This document shows positions 35,317 through 44,969 of a stretch of 64,000 bases of DNA, in pieces (positions within the stretch are counted from its first letter, which is position 1; the number at the start of each line of letters is the position of its first letter). Position numbers and translations under genes: made by a program. Where the stretch lies: assembly GCF_024707485.1 (NCBI RefSeq), contig NZ_CP102602.1:248001-312000 (forward strand), given 5' to 3'. The notes under the pieces are model-generated. The model searched no databases, was not told the DNA's origin, and saw only the letters and a program-made list of their open reading frames with translations. This DNA comes from Thermococcus thermotolerans. GTDB taxonomy: Archaea > Methanobacteriota_B > Thermococci > Thermococcales > Thermococcaceae.

Positions 35317-36783
35317 ATGAAGAGAGTGCTTGCGGTGCTTTTCGCCGCGATTCTGCTGACGCCTCTCATTGGCCCGAATATCGGGCTTGCGGAGGATTTT
35401 CAGCCGAAAACGTACAAGCAGGACTTCGTTTTTACCATAGTGGTTATGCCCAACGGAAACGCCAACATTACAATGAAAACCGTCTGGCTCGAACCCAAGG
35501 ACGAGATTCAGAAGCAGATAGACATGATCCTCAACGAGACCCAGAACGGCAGTATGACTGTGGAGGAGGCCATAGCAAAGTTCGAGCAGGAACAGCTCAG
35601 AAGGTACGTTGAGAGCCTTACACAGTCGGGGATGAACCTCACCAACGAGAGCATAAAGTCCTACGGCATCGCCGAGGGCAACAACGTGACAATCGTTTTC
35701 AACGCCATAGCCCTCAACTTTTCGAGGTATTACTCCTACGGCGACTACTGGGAGGTCCGCATAGACCCCACCAGGGGCTACGCGACGATAAACATTCCGG
35801 ACACGGGTCTTCCCTTTGCCATAGACATCAACAGCACCTTCATCATAAAGCTCCCAGAGAACGCTACCTTGATCAGCTATCCGAAGGCCTTTGCAAAGCA
35901 ATACAACACGAGCAAGTTCTTTGTGACTTCGGAGGCTAAAGGGGACACCGTCATCGTGAACTCGTATATCTATATTGAGCCGTTCCTTCCGCCCGACGGA
36001 TACAAGGCCCTCTTCGGTGACTACAAGGACTACTACATCCGCTATAGGGCCCCGTACAAAGGGAAGGAGCACTACCAGAGCAGTGTAATGAACGAGTATG
36101 TCACACTGGACATCTACGCCAACGGCAACGTCAGGCTCCACATGAGGGACGAGTACATCGAACCCAAGTCCGAGGTCGAGGCCAGGAAGAAGGAGATAAT
36201 CTCCTACGGCGTTGAGAACGCTACGGAGTACATTCTGAGGACGTACTCGATAGCCCTCGGCTACCGGGGAGCTCTTGTTGACAACGGCAAGGTTAAGATA
36301 CTCGGCCTCAACGAGACCGATGCCCCGCTGGTGATAGACGCCGAGTACATGTTGCGGAACTTCACGACCTTTGAGAACGGCTCCTACGTTTACCAGTTCG
36401 ACCCGACCCTTGGCCTCACGAGTGGCCTCACGGACAGGATGGAGTACGAGGTCAACCACACCCTCTACCTCACCATAAACCTCCCCGACGGCGGAAAGTT
36501 CCTTGAGGTGCCGGACAACATAAGCGAGAGCCTCAACGGCAACAGGTTCACCATGACCGTTGTGAGGGATGGAACCAGCCTCAAGATAGTCTCAAACGTC
36601 TTTATACGCTACGGCGCAACAGCGGAGGACATAACCAAGATGCTCTCCAACCACACCACGGCAAAGATAAGGTACACCGTTCCGGAGGAGAAGAGCAGTC
36701 TGAGCGAGACCCAGCAGGTAATAGCAATAGCGGTGGCACTCCTGCTGGTGGTCGGTGCCATAGTCTTCTGGAAGAGGCGCTGA
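35317..36783 (+). CDS. Secreted surface protein with C-terminal membrane anchor, function unknown
   Basis: The 488-residue protein has a signal peptide (hydrophobic residues about 5-20), a long beta-rich region with many N-glycosylation sequons, and a single C-terminal transmembrane helix (about residues 464-482) followed by WKRR. It is therefore exposed outside the cell and anchored at the C-terminus. A repeated pattern of about 250 residues (FVFTIVVMPNGNANITMK and VTLDIYANGNVRLHMRDEY) indicates an internal duplication. The family is not recognised. GGAGGTAGTGTGTA precedes the ATG. Confidence 0.7.
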   Translation: MKRVLAVLFAAILLTPLIGPNIGLAEDFQPKTYKQDFVFTIVVMPNGNANITMKTVWLEPKDEIQKQIDMILNETQNGSMTVEEAIAKFEQEQLRRYVESLTQSGMNLTNESIKSYGIAEGNNVTIVFNAIALNFSRYYSYGDYWEVRIDPTRGYATINIPDTGLPFAIDINSTFIIKLPENATLISYPKAFAKQYNTSKFFVTSEAKGDTVIVNSYIYIEPFLPPDGYKALFGDYKDYYIRYRAPYKGKEHYQSSVMNEYVTLDIYANGNVRLHMRDEYIEPKSEVEARKKEIISYGVENATEYILRTYSIALGYRGALVDNGKVKILGLNETDAPLVIDAEYMLRNFTTFENGSYVYQFDPTLGLTSGLTDRMEYEVNHTLYLTINLPDGGKFLEVPDNISESLNGNRFTMTVVRDGTSLKIVSNVFIRYGATAEDITKMLSNHTTAKIRYTVPEEKSSLSETQQVIAIAVALLLVVGAIVFWKRR

Positions 36784-36843
36784 GCCTTTTCCTTTTCGAT
36801 ATTCATTTAAATGCTGAAGCCAAACTCTTCTGGGGTGATAAAG

Positions 36844-37485
36844 GTGACCCGCAAGCTCTACTACGAGGATGCCTACATGAGGGAAGCGAAGGCGAGGGTT
36901 CTTGAGGTGAAGGAGGGTGCCCTTCTTCTCGACCAGACAATTTTCTACCCGACCGGCGGCGGCCAGCCCCACGACAGGGGGACGATAAACGGTGTTGAAG
37001 TCCTCGACGTCTACAAGGACGAGGAAGGAAACGTCTGGCATGCAGTTGCCGAGCCCGAGAAGTTCAAGCCCGGCGATGAGGTCGAGCTCAGGCTCGACTG
37101 GGACTACAGGTACAAGCTCATGAGGATACACACGGCAATGCACCTCATGGAGCACGTCCTCAACGTCGTCCTGCCCGGCGAGTGGCAGCTCTACGGCAGC
37201 GGTATGAGCGTCGAGAAGGGCCGCTACGACATACTCTACCCGGAGAACGTGAACCAGTGGAGGGCTGAGATAATCGAGACATTCAACCGGCTCGTTGACG
37301 AGGGCGGCGAGATGAAGACATGGTGGGAAGGGGAAACCAGATACACGCAGATAAGGGACTTTGAGGTCATACCCTGCGGCGGGACGCACGTGAGGGACAT
37401 AAAGGAGATAGGCCACCTGAAGAAGTTCAAGCGCTCCAGCCTCGGAAAAGGAAAGCAGAGGCTGGAGATTTGGCTTGAGGACTGA
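36844..37485 (+). CDS. alaX: AlaX-type alanyl-tRNA editing protein
   Basis: The 213-residue free-standing editing protein hydrolyses mischarged Ser- or Gly-tRNA(Ala). It carries the zinc-binding HxxxH (HTAMHLMEH, about residue 100) and CxxxH (CGGTH, about residue 180), plus the YPTGGGQPHD motif near residue 37. The length fits the AlaX-M group. GTG 36844 follows GGTGAT with four bases between, in preference to ATG 36811. Confidence 0.9.
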   Translation: MTRKLYYEDAYMREAKARVLEVKEGALLLDQTIFYPTGGGQPHDRGTINGVEVLDVYKDEEGNVWHAVAEPEKFKPGDEVELRLDWDYRYKLMRIHTAMHLMEHVLNVVLPGEWQLYGSGMSVEKGRYDILYPENVNQWRAEIIETFNRLVDEGGEMKTWWEGETRYTQIRDFEVIPCGGTHVRDIKEIGHLKKFKRSSLGKGKQRLEIWLED

Positions 37486-37488
37486 GGG

Positions 37489-38151
37489 CTAGCTGTTTTT
37501 GACCCTTATCTCTATCCTTTTCCCGTATTCCGAGAGGTAGGGGGACTTTATGATTTTAAGTCTGAGCACGTCTTCCTCGAACCTCACCTTTAGAACCCTG
37601 CTGGCGTGCTCCCTGAACTCCTTGCGGGTTCTCTCGCTGAAAAGTTCTGTGTTCATGAAGTAGAACGTTGTTCTCCTCTCGTCGCCGAGGTGGGGCCGAA
37701 CCATATATCCAAACAGTGCCTCCAGTTCACGCCTATCCTCCTCATGCATCGCCAGAACCTTGTCAAAGCCGGGCACGATCCTGACGGTATGGTCTGCATC
37801 TGCCTTCCGCAGGGCCTCCTCGTAGTACTTTTTCCTGATTGGAAACTCCTTGCTGAGGTCAACTTTGCCGAGGACGTTCCCGGTCTTAATCAAACCGCCG
37901 ATTTTTATGACGTTGGCACCGTCAATAAGCCCTGTGTCGATCCCCGCCAGTTTCATGTGGGTTCTAAACACATGGAGCTGGTCAAGCTCGTCCACTATAA
38001 TGACGGGAAGCCCGTTCCTTCGCAGGCACCTCAGAATGAGGTGCAGGAGTATATGAACCGGCTCCCTGGAGGTGTATTCGATTATAACGTCCTCTCCTGG
38101 ACTGAGATTTTTGAGGTACTCTAACAGCACGTCTTCTCCTGTGGTCTCCAT
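37489..38151 (-). CDS. DUF257 family protein
   Basis: The 220-residue protein resembles the Thermococcales-restricted DUF257 family, with EDVIIEYTSREPVHILLH near residue 20 and VIIVDELDQLHVF near residue 50, a RecA-like arrangement of alternating strands and helices but with no intact Walker A. Function unknown, cytoplasmic. It is convergent with the AlaX gene, three bases apart. Confidence 0.72.
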   Translation of the reverse strand: METTGEDVLLEYLKNLSPGEDVIIEYTSREPVHILLHLILRCLRRNGLPVIIVDELDQLHVFRTHMKLAGIDTGLIDGANVIKIGGLIKTGNVLGKVDLSKEFPIRKKYYEEALRKADADHTVRIVPGFDKVLAMHEEDRRELEALFGYMVRPHLGDERRTTFYFMNTELFSERTRKEFREHASRVLKVRFEEDVLRLKIIKSPYLSEYGKRIEIRVKNS

Positions 38152-38225
38152 AAATCATCCCCCGTCTTTTTAGGTCGATGTTAACCGTAAAAAAGATTTT
38201 GTTAACCAAGCATGCCATTGTAACG

Positions 38226-39218
38226 TCACTTCTCAAAAACGTAGAAGTACCTCTCCAGGCTTTTGTGCACGCGCTGGTAGTACCTGCCCACCAGCTCAAA
38301 GCCGGCCCTTTCGGCCTCCGCCTTCCCGTCGAAGTCCGCCGGAAAGGCTATCGCCAGCCTCCCGCCGGGTTCAAGAACCCCGTAGATGCTCTCCAATACC
38401 TTCCTGTAGAGCTCGTCCCTCCTTCTCCCGGCGAGCGTCGCCGAGGTCCCGTAGGGCGGGTCGGTAGCAACGGCTTCGAACTTTTTGTCAAACAGCTCCT
38501 CCAGCCTCGTCGCGTCGCCGAGCTTCAGCTCGTAGTCCCTTACCCCGTAGTGCCTGAGGTTCATCTCCGCGCCTTCAACCATCTCCGGCCTTATGTCCAC
38601 CCCGTAGACCTTCAGGCCGAGAAAGCCTGCCTCCATGAGGATCCCGCCGGCGCCCATCATGGGGTCGAGGAGCTCTCTCTTGGCCTTCGTGAGGTTCACC
38701 AGCGCGCGGGAGACCCTCGGGTGGAGGGAAATCGGCCTGAAAAACGGCCTGTGGTGGGCTTTTCTGCCCTCGAAGTCCTTGGGGTCAAAATAGCGGAGCC
38801 TTATCCCGGCGTAGACCTTCTCGCCGCAGTAAACCCGGACGAGTGTGTCCGGCCTTGAGAGGTTCACGCGAAAACCCTGGGCGTGTATGACCGCCCCGAG
38901 CTTCCTCGGCAGGTCGAGGACGTTGTGCCTGCAGTTGGCCATCGTCTCTGTGTCGACCTTAAAGGTCCCCTTAATCGGCCACTCGACTCCCCTGGCTTTC
39001 TCCAGCAGCTCATCAACTGAGTCCGCCTCCACGATGAGCTCCCCGTACTCGTGGGCCAGGCCAAGGCGGTTTAGGTATGGGAACGCCTCCCCGCCCGCCT
39101 CAATCTTGAGGAAGAGATAATCCTGGCCGGCTGTCCTTCCGCCGGCCAGTTCCAGCATCGCCTTTACCTCGTCCCTCGCCATCTCCGGCAGGTTTCCGAG
39201 TATCTCAACGTAGAGCAT
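38226..39218 (-). CDS. trmG10: THUMP-domain tRNA (guanine-N2)-methyltransferase, TrmG10-like
   Basis: The 330-residue protein has an N-terminal THUMP-type RNA-binding half (about residues 1-150) and a Rossmann methyltransferase half. The latter carries the SAM-binding loop [15 protein letters not shown] near residue 188 and the catalytic [12 protein letters not shown] near residue 254. This architecture fits the archaeal enzyme that makes m2G/m2,2G at position 10 of tRNA. The neighbouring proC gene is on the same strand upstream, with 34 bases between. Confidence 0.87.
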   Translation of the reverse strand: MLYVEILGNLPEMARDEVKAMLELAGGRTAGQDYLFLKIEAGGEAFPYLNRLGLAHEYGELIVEADSVDELLEKARGVEWPIKGTFKVDTETMANCRHNVLDLPRKLGAVIHAQGFRVNLSRPDTLVRVYCGEKVYAGIRLRYFDPKDFEGRKAHHRPFFRPISLHPRVSRALVNLTKAKRELLDPMMGAGGILMEAGFLGLKVYGVDIRPEMVEGAEMNLRHYGVRDYELKLGDATRLEELFDKKFEAVATDPPYGTSATLAGRRRDELYRKVLESIYGVLEPGGRLAIAFPADFDGKAEAERAGFELVGRYYQRVHKSLERYFYVFEK

Positions 39219-39252
39219 GGTTGGAGCTTTCCGCGGGGGTTTTTAAGGGTTC

Positions 39253-40032
39253 TCATATCCTCCTTGAGAGTATCCTCGACTTTTTGGTCGCCGCGTCCAC
39301 GGCCTTCATGACCGCCGTCCTTATCTTCCCCTCCTCCAGCTCGAATACACCGTCTATGGTGGTTCCTCCGGGGGTGATCACCCACTCCCTCACCTCCGCC
39401 GGGTGTGCTTCTGTCTCCATCAGGAGCCTCGCGGTACCGAGCAGGGTCTGGAGCGCGGCGGCCCTTGCCGTTTCCCTCGGAAGCCCCGTCCTCAGTCCTC
39501 CGTACACCATGGCCTCAAGGAAGACCGTGACGTATGCCGGCCCGGAGCCGCTGAGCCCTGTTATTGCGTCCATGTGTTCCTCCTCCACCCTTGCACACAC
39601 GCCGAAGGCTCCGAGGAGATCCTCCACGATTTTCGTTTCCTCTTCGCTGAGGTCTTCGGTTGAATATGCGGTGAACGACTCCCCCACAAGGACAGCTATG
39701 TTGGGCATTGCCCTCACGAACTTTGCATCGGCGGTTCTTTTCAGTTCCTTCAGGGATACGCCCGCCGCTACCGATATCGCGATTTTTCCCTCGATAACGT
39801 CAGATATCTCGTCAAGAACCCTCCCCACTTTACCCGGTTTGACTGCGATAAAAACCACCTCTGCCCGCCGGGCCGCTTCCCTGTTGTCGGAGATCACCGC
39901 AACCCCGTGATCCCTCAGCCATGAGGCCCTTTCCACGTCCCTCCTGGTGGCCACTACCTCATGTCCCGACTCCCTCAGTGCCCTGGCTATTGCACCGCCT
40001 ATGGTTCCGGCGCCTATAACCGCCACCCTCAT
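39253..40032 (-). CDS. proC: Pyrroline-5-carboxylate reductase
   Basis: The 259-residue enzyme reduces pyrroline-5-carboxylate to proline with NAD(P)H. It has an N-terminal Rossmann motif (VIGAGTIGGAIA) and FIAVKP near residue 67. The C-terminal dimerisation domain has SGSGPAYV near residue 165 and the signature VITPGGTTIDG near 218. Its ATG overlaps the stop of the HAD phosphatase gene by four bases, so it is read as the last gene of the histidine operon. Confidence 0.92.
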   Translation of the reverse strand: MRVAVIGAGTIGGAIARALRESGHEVVATRRDVERASWLRDHGVAVISDNREAARRAEVVFIAVKPGKVGRVLDEISDVIEGKIAISVAAGVSLKELKRTADAKFVRAMPNIAVLVGESFTAYSTEDLSEEETKIVEDLLGAFGVCARVEEEHMDAITGLSGSGPAYVTVFLEAMVYGGLRTGLPRETARAAALQTLLGTARLLMETEAHPAEVREWVITPGGTTIDGVFELEEGKIRTAVMKAVDAATKKSRILSRRI

Positions 40033-40757
40033 ACGCCACCCTCCAGCAGTTCCACCAGGAACTCGTTAACGTCCTCCACGTCCCGCCCCACCATGACGAA
40101 GTCGAACTTCCTCCCGTACCTCTTCCGGTAGTTCTCCACGAGGAGGCCGTCGTTTATCGTATCGCCTATGTAGACCCCGGGCTCGCCCCTCGCGAGCTCC
40201 CACAGTGCCCTGGGGTCTGGTTTGAGATATATCTCCCTAGTAACGACGTGTTCGAATTTGAACCCGATTATCTTCTCCGCCAGCTCCATTTCCAGGGCGC
40301 TCCGACCGGTGACGATCCCCAGCTTGAAGCGCTCAGAGGCCCTCTCCAGGAGTTCCCTCCTGACGATGGGATGCTCCTTCCTCCACAGCCCCGGGAAGTC
40401 GAAGAGCCTCTTCGGGTACTCCCTCCCAAGGTAGAACGTGTTGAAGACCCTCTCGATGCTCCCGCCGAAGACCTGGAAGCCGAATTTCTCGCGAACCCAC
40501 TCTATGGTTCCCCCTTCTGGAAACTCTTCGATGAGCTCCTCAGCCCTTCCAGAGAGAGCGAAGAGTATCAGCGCCTCGCTGACCTTGAAATCGTCGCCGA
40601 AGGAGCCCTTCCTCCTGAGCTCCCTGACCCATTCGGGCTTTACCTTCCTTTCGATTCCAAACAGCCTGAGGAAATACTCTGCGGTAAGCTTCGTGGCAGT
40701 GTCGTAGCTCTCCCTCACGTCTATGAGCACACCGTCAACGTCGAATACTATCCACAT
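40029..40757 (-). CDS. HAD-superfamily phosphatase, candidate histidinol-phosphatase
   Basis: The 242-residue protein has HAD motif I (FDVDGVLID), motif II (IVTGRS), motif III Lys in EIYLKPDP and motif IV (YIGDTINDGLL), so the DDDD phosphatase active site is complete. It sits between hisC and proC in an otherwise complete his operon that lacks any other histidinol-phosphate phosphatase, so that activity is inferred. From memory, a monofunctional DDDD-type histidinol-phosphatase has been described in Thermococcus. ATG 40757 follows GGAGGTG, overlapping the 3' end of hisC. Confidence 0.82.
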   Translation of the reverse strand: MWIVFDVDGVLIDVRESYDTATKLTAEYFLRLFGIERKVKPEWVRELRRKGSFGDDFKVSEALILFALSGRAEELIEEFPEGGTIEWVREKFGFQVFGGSIERVFNTFYLGREYPKRLFDFPGLWRKEHPIVRRELLERASERFKLGIVTGRSALEMELAEKIIGFKFEHVVTREIYLKPDPRALWELARGEPGVYIGDTINDGLLVENYRKRYGRKFDFVMVGRDVEDVNEFLVELLEGGV

Positions 40758-41767
40758 CCTTCCACCTCCAGGTATTCCCCGAGGGCCTCTATCAGCTTCC
40801 GGTTTTCCCACTTCCTTCCAACGGTGACTCGTATGTGGCCGTCGAGCCTTCCCGAGAGCTTTCTGACGGCTATGCCCTTCCTCAGGAGGAACTTGTACGC
40901 GTTCAGCCTCATCAGGAGGAAGTTCGCGTCGCTGGGGTAGGTGAACTCCCGGAAGGCCTTTCTTATCCTCTCCCGCTCCTCGACTATCTTCGTCACGCGC
41001 CTCTCCACAAGGTCGTAGTGCCTGAGAACGACCTTTACAGCCGCCATCGTCATTATCCCGACGCTGAACGGAGACTTTACCCGATACAGGGCATCGACAA
41101 CCTCCTCGTTCGCCAGGAGGTAGCCCGCCCTTACTCCCGCCAGGCTGAATGCCTTGGAGAAAGTCCTGAGGACGATGAGGTTCGGGTACTCTTCGATCAG
41201 CCTCCAGAGGCTCTTTCCTGCGAATTCAGCGTAGGCCTCGTCGAGAACCACGGCCGTTCCCGTATCGAGAACCTTGATTATTTCCTCCTCTGGCTGGAGG
41301 TTTCCGGTTGGGTTGTTGGGAGAGGCTATGAAGATAACGCTCGCGTTTCCAGCCTTCTCCGCTATTGCTCCACCGTCTATCGTGAAGTCCTCCTTCAGGG
41401 GCACTTCAACAACCGGAACTTTTTCCAGCTTCGCGTAGAATGAATACATCCCGAAGGTCGGCGGCGTCGTGACTATGTAGTCCCCCTCGAAGAGCCGGAC
41501 AAGGTAGCTTATGAGCTCGTCCCCGCCGTTCCCGACGGCGACGTTCTCCGGAGACAGGCCGTAGAAGCTGGCTATGGCCTCCCTGGCCGGCATCGAGGTT
41601 ACTTGGGGATAGCGGTTGAAGCTCAGCTCCCTCAGCTCCTCGAATATCTCCTCCTTTATCCAGCCGGGCAGGTCGTAGGGGCTCTCGTTCTTATCGAGCC
41701 TTATGGGGTAGTTCTCCTCCACGACGCGGTACGGTTCGAACGACTTGACAAATTCCCGGATCCTCAT
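40748..41767 (-). CDS. hisC: Histidinol-phosphate aminotransferase
   Basis: This 339-residue class I/II PLP aminotransferase converts imidazole-acetol phosphate and glutamate to histidinol phosphate. The PLP-binding Lys lies in [16 protein letters not shown] near residue 203, and NPTG is near 150. Its ATG overlaps the hisIE stop (ATGA). Translation is coupled to both neighbours. Confidence 0.94.
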   Translation of the reverse strand: MRIREFVKSFEPYRVVEENYPIRLDKNESPYDLPGWIKEEIFEELRELSFNRYPQVTSMPAREAIASFYGLSPENVAVGNGGDELISYLVRLFEGDYIVTTPPTFGMYSFYAKLEKVPVVEVPLKEDFTIDGGAIAEKAGNASVIFIASPNNPTGNLQPEEEIIKVLDTGTAVVLDEAYAEFAGKSLWRLIEEYPNLIVLRTFSKAFSLAGVRAGYLLANEEVVDALYRVKSPFSVGIMTMAAVKVVLRHYDLVERRVTKIVEERERIRKAFREFTYPSDANFLLMRLNAYKFLLRKGIAVRKLSGRLDGHIRVTVGRKWENRKLIEALGEYLEVEGCG

Positions 41768-42393
41768 CCCCTCCGCCTCCTCAGCTCGGCCATCACCTCG
41801 CCGAGGGAAACGTCGTTGTAGGCGAGAAGGACGAGCAGGTGGTAGAGCATGTCTGCGGTTTCGTATATCAGGCGCTCCCTGTTTTCAGCGACGAGAACCT
41901 CGACGGCTTCCTCGCCGAACTTCTTGTAAATCCTCTCCCTGCCCTCCCGGAACAGCCTTGAGGTGTAGGAGCCCTCAACGGGCTTCTCCTTCCGCTTCCT
42001 TATCAGCTCCTCAAGCTCCCGCAGGATGGTCAGCGAGTAGTCCATCGGCAGAACCCTTTCCGGCTCGCCGAGCTTCCGGTAAAAGCAGGAGTAGTTCCCC
42101 GTGTGGCATGCTGCGCCCTTCTGCTCCACGATTAGGAGGAGCGCATCGTCGTCGCAGTCCACCTTTATCTCCCTAACGCGCTGAACGTTCCCGCTGACCT
42201 CGCCCTTCATCCTGACCCTCCCCTGCGAGCGGGAGTAGTAGTGGGCGTAGCCGGTCTGGAGGGTTCTCTTTAACGCTTCCCTGTCCATGTACGCTAAGGT
42301 GAGAACCTCCCCCTCGGTGTCCTGGACTACAACCGGGACGATTCCGCCGTTCTTGTCCCAGTTGACCTTCTCGATGAGTTCCTCCACGCTCAT
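41764..42393 (-). CDS. hisIE: Bifunctional phosphoribosyl-AMP cyclohydrolase / phosphoribosyl-ATP pyrophosphatase
   Basis: The 209-residue fusion protein has a HisI domain at the N-terminus (about residues 1-110; CDDDALL and [10 protein letters not shown] carry the Zn/Mg ligands) and a HisE domain at the C-terminus ([21 protein letters not shown]). It performs steps 2 and 3 of histidine synthesis. GAGGTGGTAGA precedes the ATG. Confidence 0.95.
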   Translation of the reverse strand: MSVEELIEKVNWDKNGGIVPVVVQDTEGEVLTLAYMDREALKRTLQTGYAHYYSRSQGRVRMKGEVSGNVQRVREIKVDCDDDALLLIVEQKGAACHTGNYSCFYRKLGEPERVLPMDYSLTILRELEELIRKRKEKPVEGSYTSRLFREGRERIYKKFGEEAVEVLVAENRERLIYETADMLYHLLVLLAYNDVSLGEVMAELRRRRG

Positions 42394-42402
42394 TCTACCA
42401 CC

Positions 42403-43161
42403 TCAGTAGTCGAGTCTGACCGGAATCCCCCTCTCGGCCAAATACTCCTTCAGCTCGCCGACAGTGTATTCTCCGTAGTGGAAGATTGATGCGGCCAATG
42501 CTGCCTCCGCCCCGGCTTTGAAGGCCTCGTAGAAGTGCTCGGGCTTTCCCGCCCCTCCGGAGGCTATGACGGGAATGTCCACCGCCTCTGCAACGGCCTT
42601 CGTCAGCGGTACGTCGAAGCCTTCCTTCGTCCCGTCGGTGTCCATACTCGTGAGCAGTATCTCGCCGGCGCCGAGCTCCTCAACACGCTTGGCCCACTTG
42701 ACCGCATCAAGTCCCCTCGCCTTCCTCCCGCCGTGGGTGTAGACCTCCCAGAAGGAGCCGTTCCACTTGGCGTCTATCGCCACCACGAGGTTTGCACTGC
42801 CTACGAGCTCAGCTATCTCCCTCACGAGCCCGGGCCTTTCAACTGCGGCCGTATTGATGAAGACCTTGTCGGCGCCGCGTTTGATTATCTCCCTCGCCTC
42901 TTCAACGGTCCTTATGCCCCCTCCCACCGTGAAGGGGACGTATATCTCCCCGGCTATTCTCTCGACGAGTTCCAGCAGGATCCCCCTCTTCTCATAGGAT
43001 GCAGTTATGTCGAGGAAGACTATCTCGTCTACCCCCTCGCTCTCGTAGCGCTTCGCCAGCTCGACCGGGTCGCCGGCGTCGCGTATGTTCTGAAACTTTA
43101 TCCCCTTGACGACCCGGCCGGCCTTTATGTCCAGCGCCGCGATTACCCTTTTGGCGAGCAT
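42403..43161 (-). CDS. hisF: Imidazole glycerol phosphate synthase, cyclase subunit
   Basis: The 252-residue TIM barrel closes the imidazole ring using ammonia from HisH. Catalytic Asp residues are visible in [11 protein letters not shown] near the start and [10 protein letters not shown] near residue 175; phosphate-binding loops are FTVGGGIR and ASGGAG. It overlaps the 3' end of hisA by 19 bases, which is unusually long for the operon. Confidence 0.96.
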   Translation of the reverse strand: MLAKRVIAALDIKAGRVVKGIKFQNIRDAGDPVELAKRYESEGVDEIVFLDITASYEKRGILLELVERIAGEIYVPFTVGGGIRTVEEAREIIKRGADKVFINTAAVERPGLVREIAELVGSANLVVAIDAKWNGSFWEVYTHGGRKARGLDAVKWAKRVEELGAGEILLTSMDTDGTKEGFDVPLTKAVAEAVDIPVIASGGAGKPEHFYEAFKAGAEAALAASIFHYGEYTVGELKEYLAERGIPVRLDY

Positions 43162-43841
43162 TCTGCCACCTCCAGAAGCTCCTCAAGTGAGACAAGCCCT
43201 TCATACAGCGCCTTTCCAACTATGGTCCCTGAAAATCCTATTTCGGCGAGCCATCTCAGGTCTTCAGCGCTTGAAACTCCTCCGGCGTAGATGAACTCCT
43301 CGCTCTCCCAGAACCTCTCGATTTTCTCTATCCCGGTCAGCGTCCCGTCTCTCTCAACGGCCGTATAGATGAATCGGTCAACGTAAGCCCTGAGCGTTTC
43401 GTAGGCCTCTCTAACCGGCATTCCCTCCTCAAGCCATCCCTTTATTGCTATCCTCCCGCCCCTTGAGTCCAGGCTGACGGTTATCCCATCGAAGTCGTCG
43501 GTTATCCTCCTGAGGAACTCAAGGTCGAAGGCCTTCGTGCCTATTATTACATTCTCCACGCCGATTTCGTAGGCCCTCTCAATGGCCTCGTAGCTCCTTA
43601 AACCGCCGCCGAGCTGGACCCTGAGGCCCGTCTCCTCAATTATTCCCTCGACGACGTCGAGGTTCCTCGGAAAGCCCTCGAAGGCACCATCAAGGTCAAC
43701 GATGTGGATTTTGTCCACCAGCTCGGCGAAGCGCTCCGCTATCTTTACTGGATCGCCGTAGACCTTAACGTCCCCTCTCCTCCCCTTGTAGAGTCTCACG
43801 GCCTTTCCGCTCATGAGGTCTATTGCCGGATAAACCTCCAT
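43143..43841 (-). CDS. hisA: ProFAR isomerase
   Basis: The 232-residue TIM barrel, homologous to HisF, isomerises the aminoaldose ProFAR to the aminoketose PRFAR. The signature [13 protein letters not shown] is at the N-terminus, with LGGGLRSYE near residue 78 and YAGGVSS near 193. AGGAGG precedes the ATG. A two-base gap follows hisH. Confidence 0.95.
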   Translation of the reverse strand: MEVYPAIDLMSGKAVRLYKGRRGDVKVYGDPVKIAERFAELVDKIHIVDLDGAFEGFPRNLDVVEGIIEETGLRVQLGGGLRSYEAIERAYEIGVENVIIGTKAFDLEFLRRITDDFDGITVSLDSRGGRIAIKGWLEEGMPVREAYETLRAYVDRFIYTAVERDGTLTGIEKIERFWESEEFIYAGGVSSAEDLRWLAEIGFSGTIVGKALYEGLVSLEELLEVAECSPKG

Positions 43842-43842
43842 C

Positions 43843-44430
43843 TTAAAGCCTCCTGAAGTTTCTCATGACCCTCAAACCGTTCCTTCCGCTCTTCTCCGGG
43901 TGGAACTGGACGGCGTAGACGTTCTCCCTGCAGACGGCGGAGGTGAAGACCACCTCTTTTCCCTTCGACTCATAGTCGGTGACGCCTGCAACGATATCCT
44001 CTTCCGGAACCGCGTAGTAGGAGTGGACGAAGTAGAAGTACGCTCCATCCCTGATTCCCTCGAAGAGCGGGCAGTCCTTCTTCTTCCACAGCTGGTTCCA
44101 GCCGATGTGCGGGGTCCTAACTCCCCGGAACCTGACCACATCTCCCCTGAAAACTCCGAGACCGGGCTTTCCGGGGCTCTCATCGCTCCCCTCGAAGAGG
44201 AGCTGGAGGCCGAGGCATATCCCGAGGAAGGGCTTTCCATCGTTTATTGCGTCGAGTATGACCCCTCTCAAGGGTTCGAGCCTGTCCACCACCGCCCCGA
44301 AGTTGCCGACGCCGGGGAGGACGAGCTTCTCTGCTTTTTCAATCTCGTAGGGGTCGCTCGTGATGACTCCCCCGAGGGCTTTTCTCACGTTGGCGAGGTT
44401 GCCTATCCCCAAGTCAACTATCGCTATCAA
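43843..44430 (-). CDS. hisH: Imidazole glycerol phosphate synthase, glutaminase subunit
   Basis: The 195-residue class I glutamine amidotransferase has its nucleophile Cys in GICLGLQLLFEGSDE near residue 77 and His-x-Glu in VQFHPEKSG near residue 181. It hydrolyses glutamine and passes ammonia to HisF. The start is TTG behind GGAGGTGTAAGC. Confidence 0.95.
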   Translation of the reverse strand: MIAIVDLGIGNLANVRKALGGVITSDPYEIEKAEKLVLPGVGNFGAVVDRLEPLRGVILDAINDGKPFLGICLGLQLLFEGSDESPGKPGLGVFRGDVVRFRGVRTPHIGWNQLWKKKDCPLFEGIRDGAYFYFVHSYYAVPEEDIVAGVTDYESKGKEVVFTSAVCRENVYAVQFHPEKSGRNGLRVMRNFRRL

Positions 44431-44432
44431 GC

Positions 44433-44969
44433 TTACACCTCCAGCAGGCCCTTCGTGCTCTCCAGCTTTCCACTCTCCTGAATTGCCTTCCCGAGGGCCA
44501 TGCCGAGCCCCTTAAAGACCGCCTCGACGACGTGGTGCGCGTTGGTCCCGCTCAGCGTTTTCACGTGGATCGTTGCCCTCAGCGAGCGAGCCAGCCCCCA
44601 GAGGAACTCCCTGACCAGGGCCTTCTCGAAGCCCTCCTCGTTCTCCCCAAAGGAGAGCTCGACGCTCACGTAGGGCCTTCCCGATACGTCCACCGCGACG
44701 AGGACTAAGGCGTCGTCCATAGGCATCACCGCGTTCCCGAAGCGGGCGAATCTCTCCGGGAGCTTGGAGCGGAGCTCCTCGCCGAGGGTTATCCCGACGT
44801 CCTCCCACAGGTGGTGCCTGAGGTCGTAGCTCGCGGTGACCTTCGCCTCCCGCCCCATGTAAAAAAATAGGGCTGTAAGGAGGTGGTCGAGGACTCTATC
44901 GCCCGTCCTTACCTCCCCAGCCACATCGAGCTCCACCGTCACATCGGTCTCCCTCGTATTCCTGTTCAT
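44433..44969 (-). CDS. hisB: Imidazoleglycerol-phosphate dehydratase
   Basis: The 178-residue monofunctional dehydratase has the di-Mn-binding motifs [12 protein letters not shown] near residue 45 and [10 protein letters not shown] near 140. It is shorter than the usual 190-200 residues, mainly in the N-terminal strand region. The phosphatase half of the bifunctional bacterial HisB is absent, consistent with a separate HAD enzyme in the operon. It overlaps hisD by four bases. Confidence 0.93.
   Translation of the reverse strand: MNRNTRETDVTVELDVAGEVRTGDRVLDHLLTALFFYMGREAKVTASYDLRHHLWEDVGITLGEELRSKLPERFARFGNAVMPMDDALVLVAVDVSGRPYVSVELSFGENEEGFEKALVREFLWGLARSLRATIHVKTLSGTNAHHVVEAVFKGLGMALGKAIQESGKLESTKGLLEV

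Noticed and set aside
35284-37416. Two long minus-strand frames (35284-36459 and 36592-37416)
   Set aside because: They are antisense to the surface-protein and AlaX genes. The forward genes have signal peptide, anchor and family motifs; the reverse frames have none.
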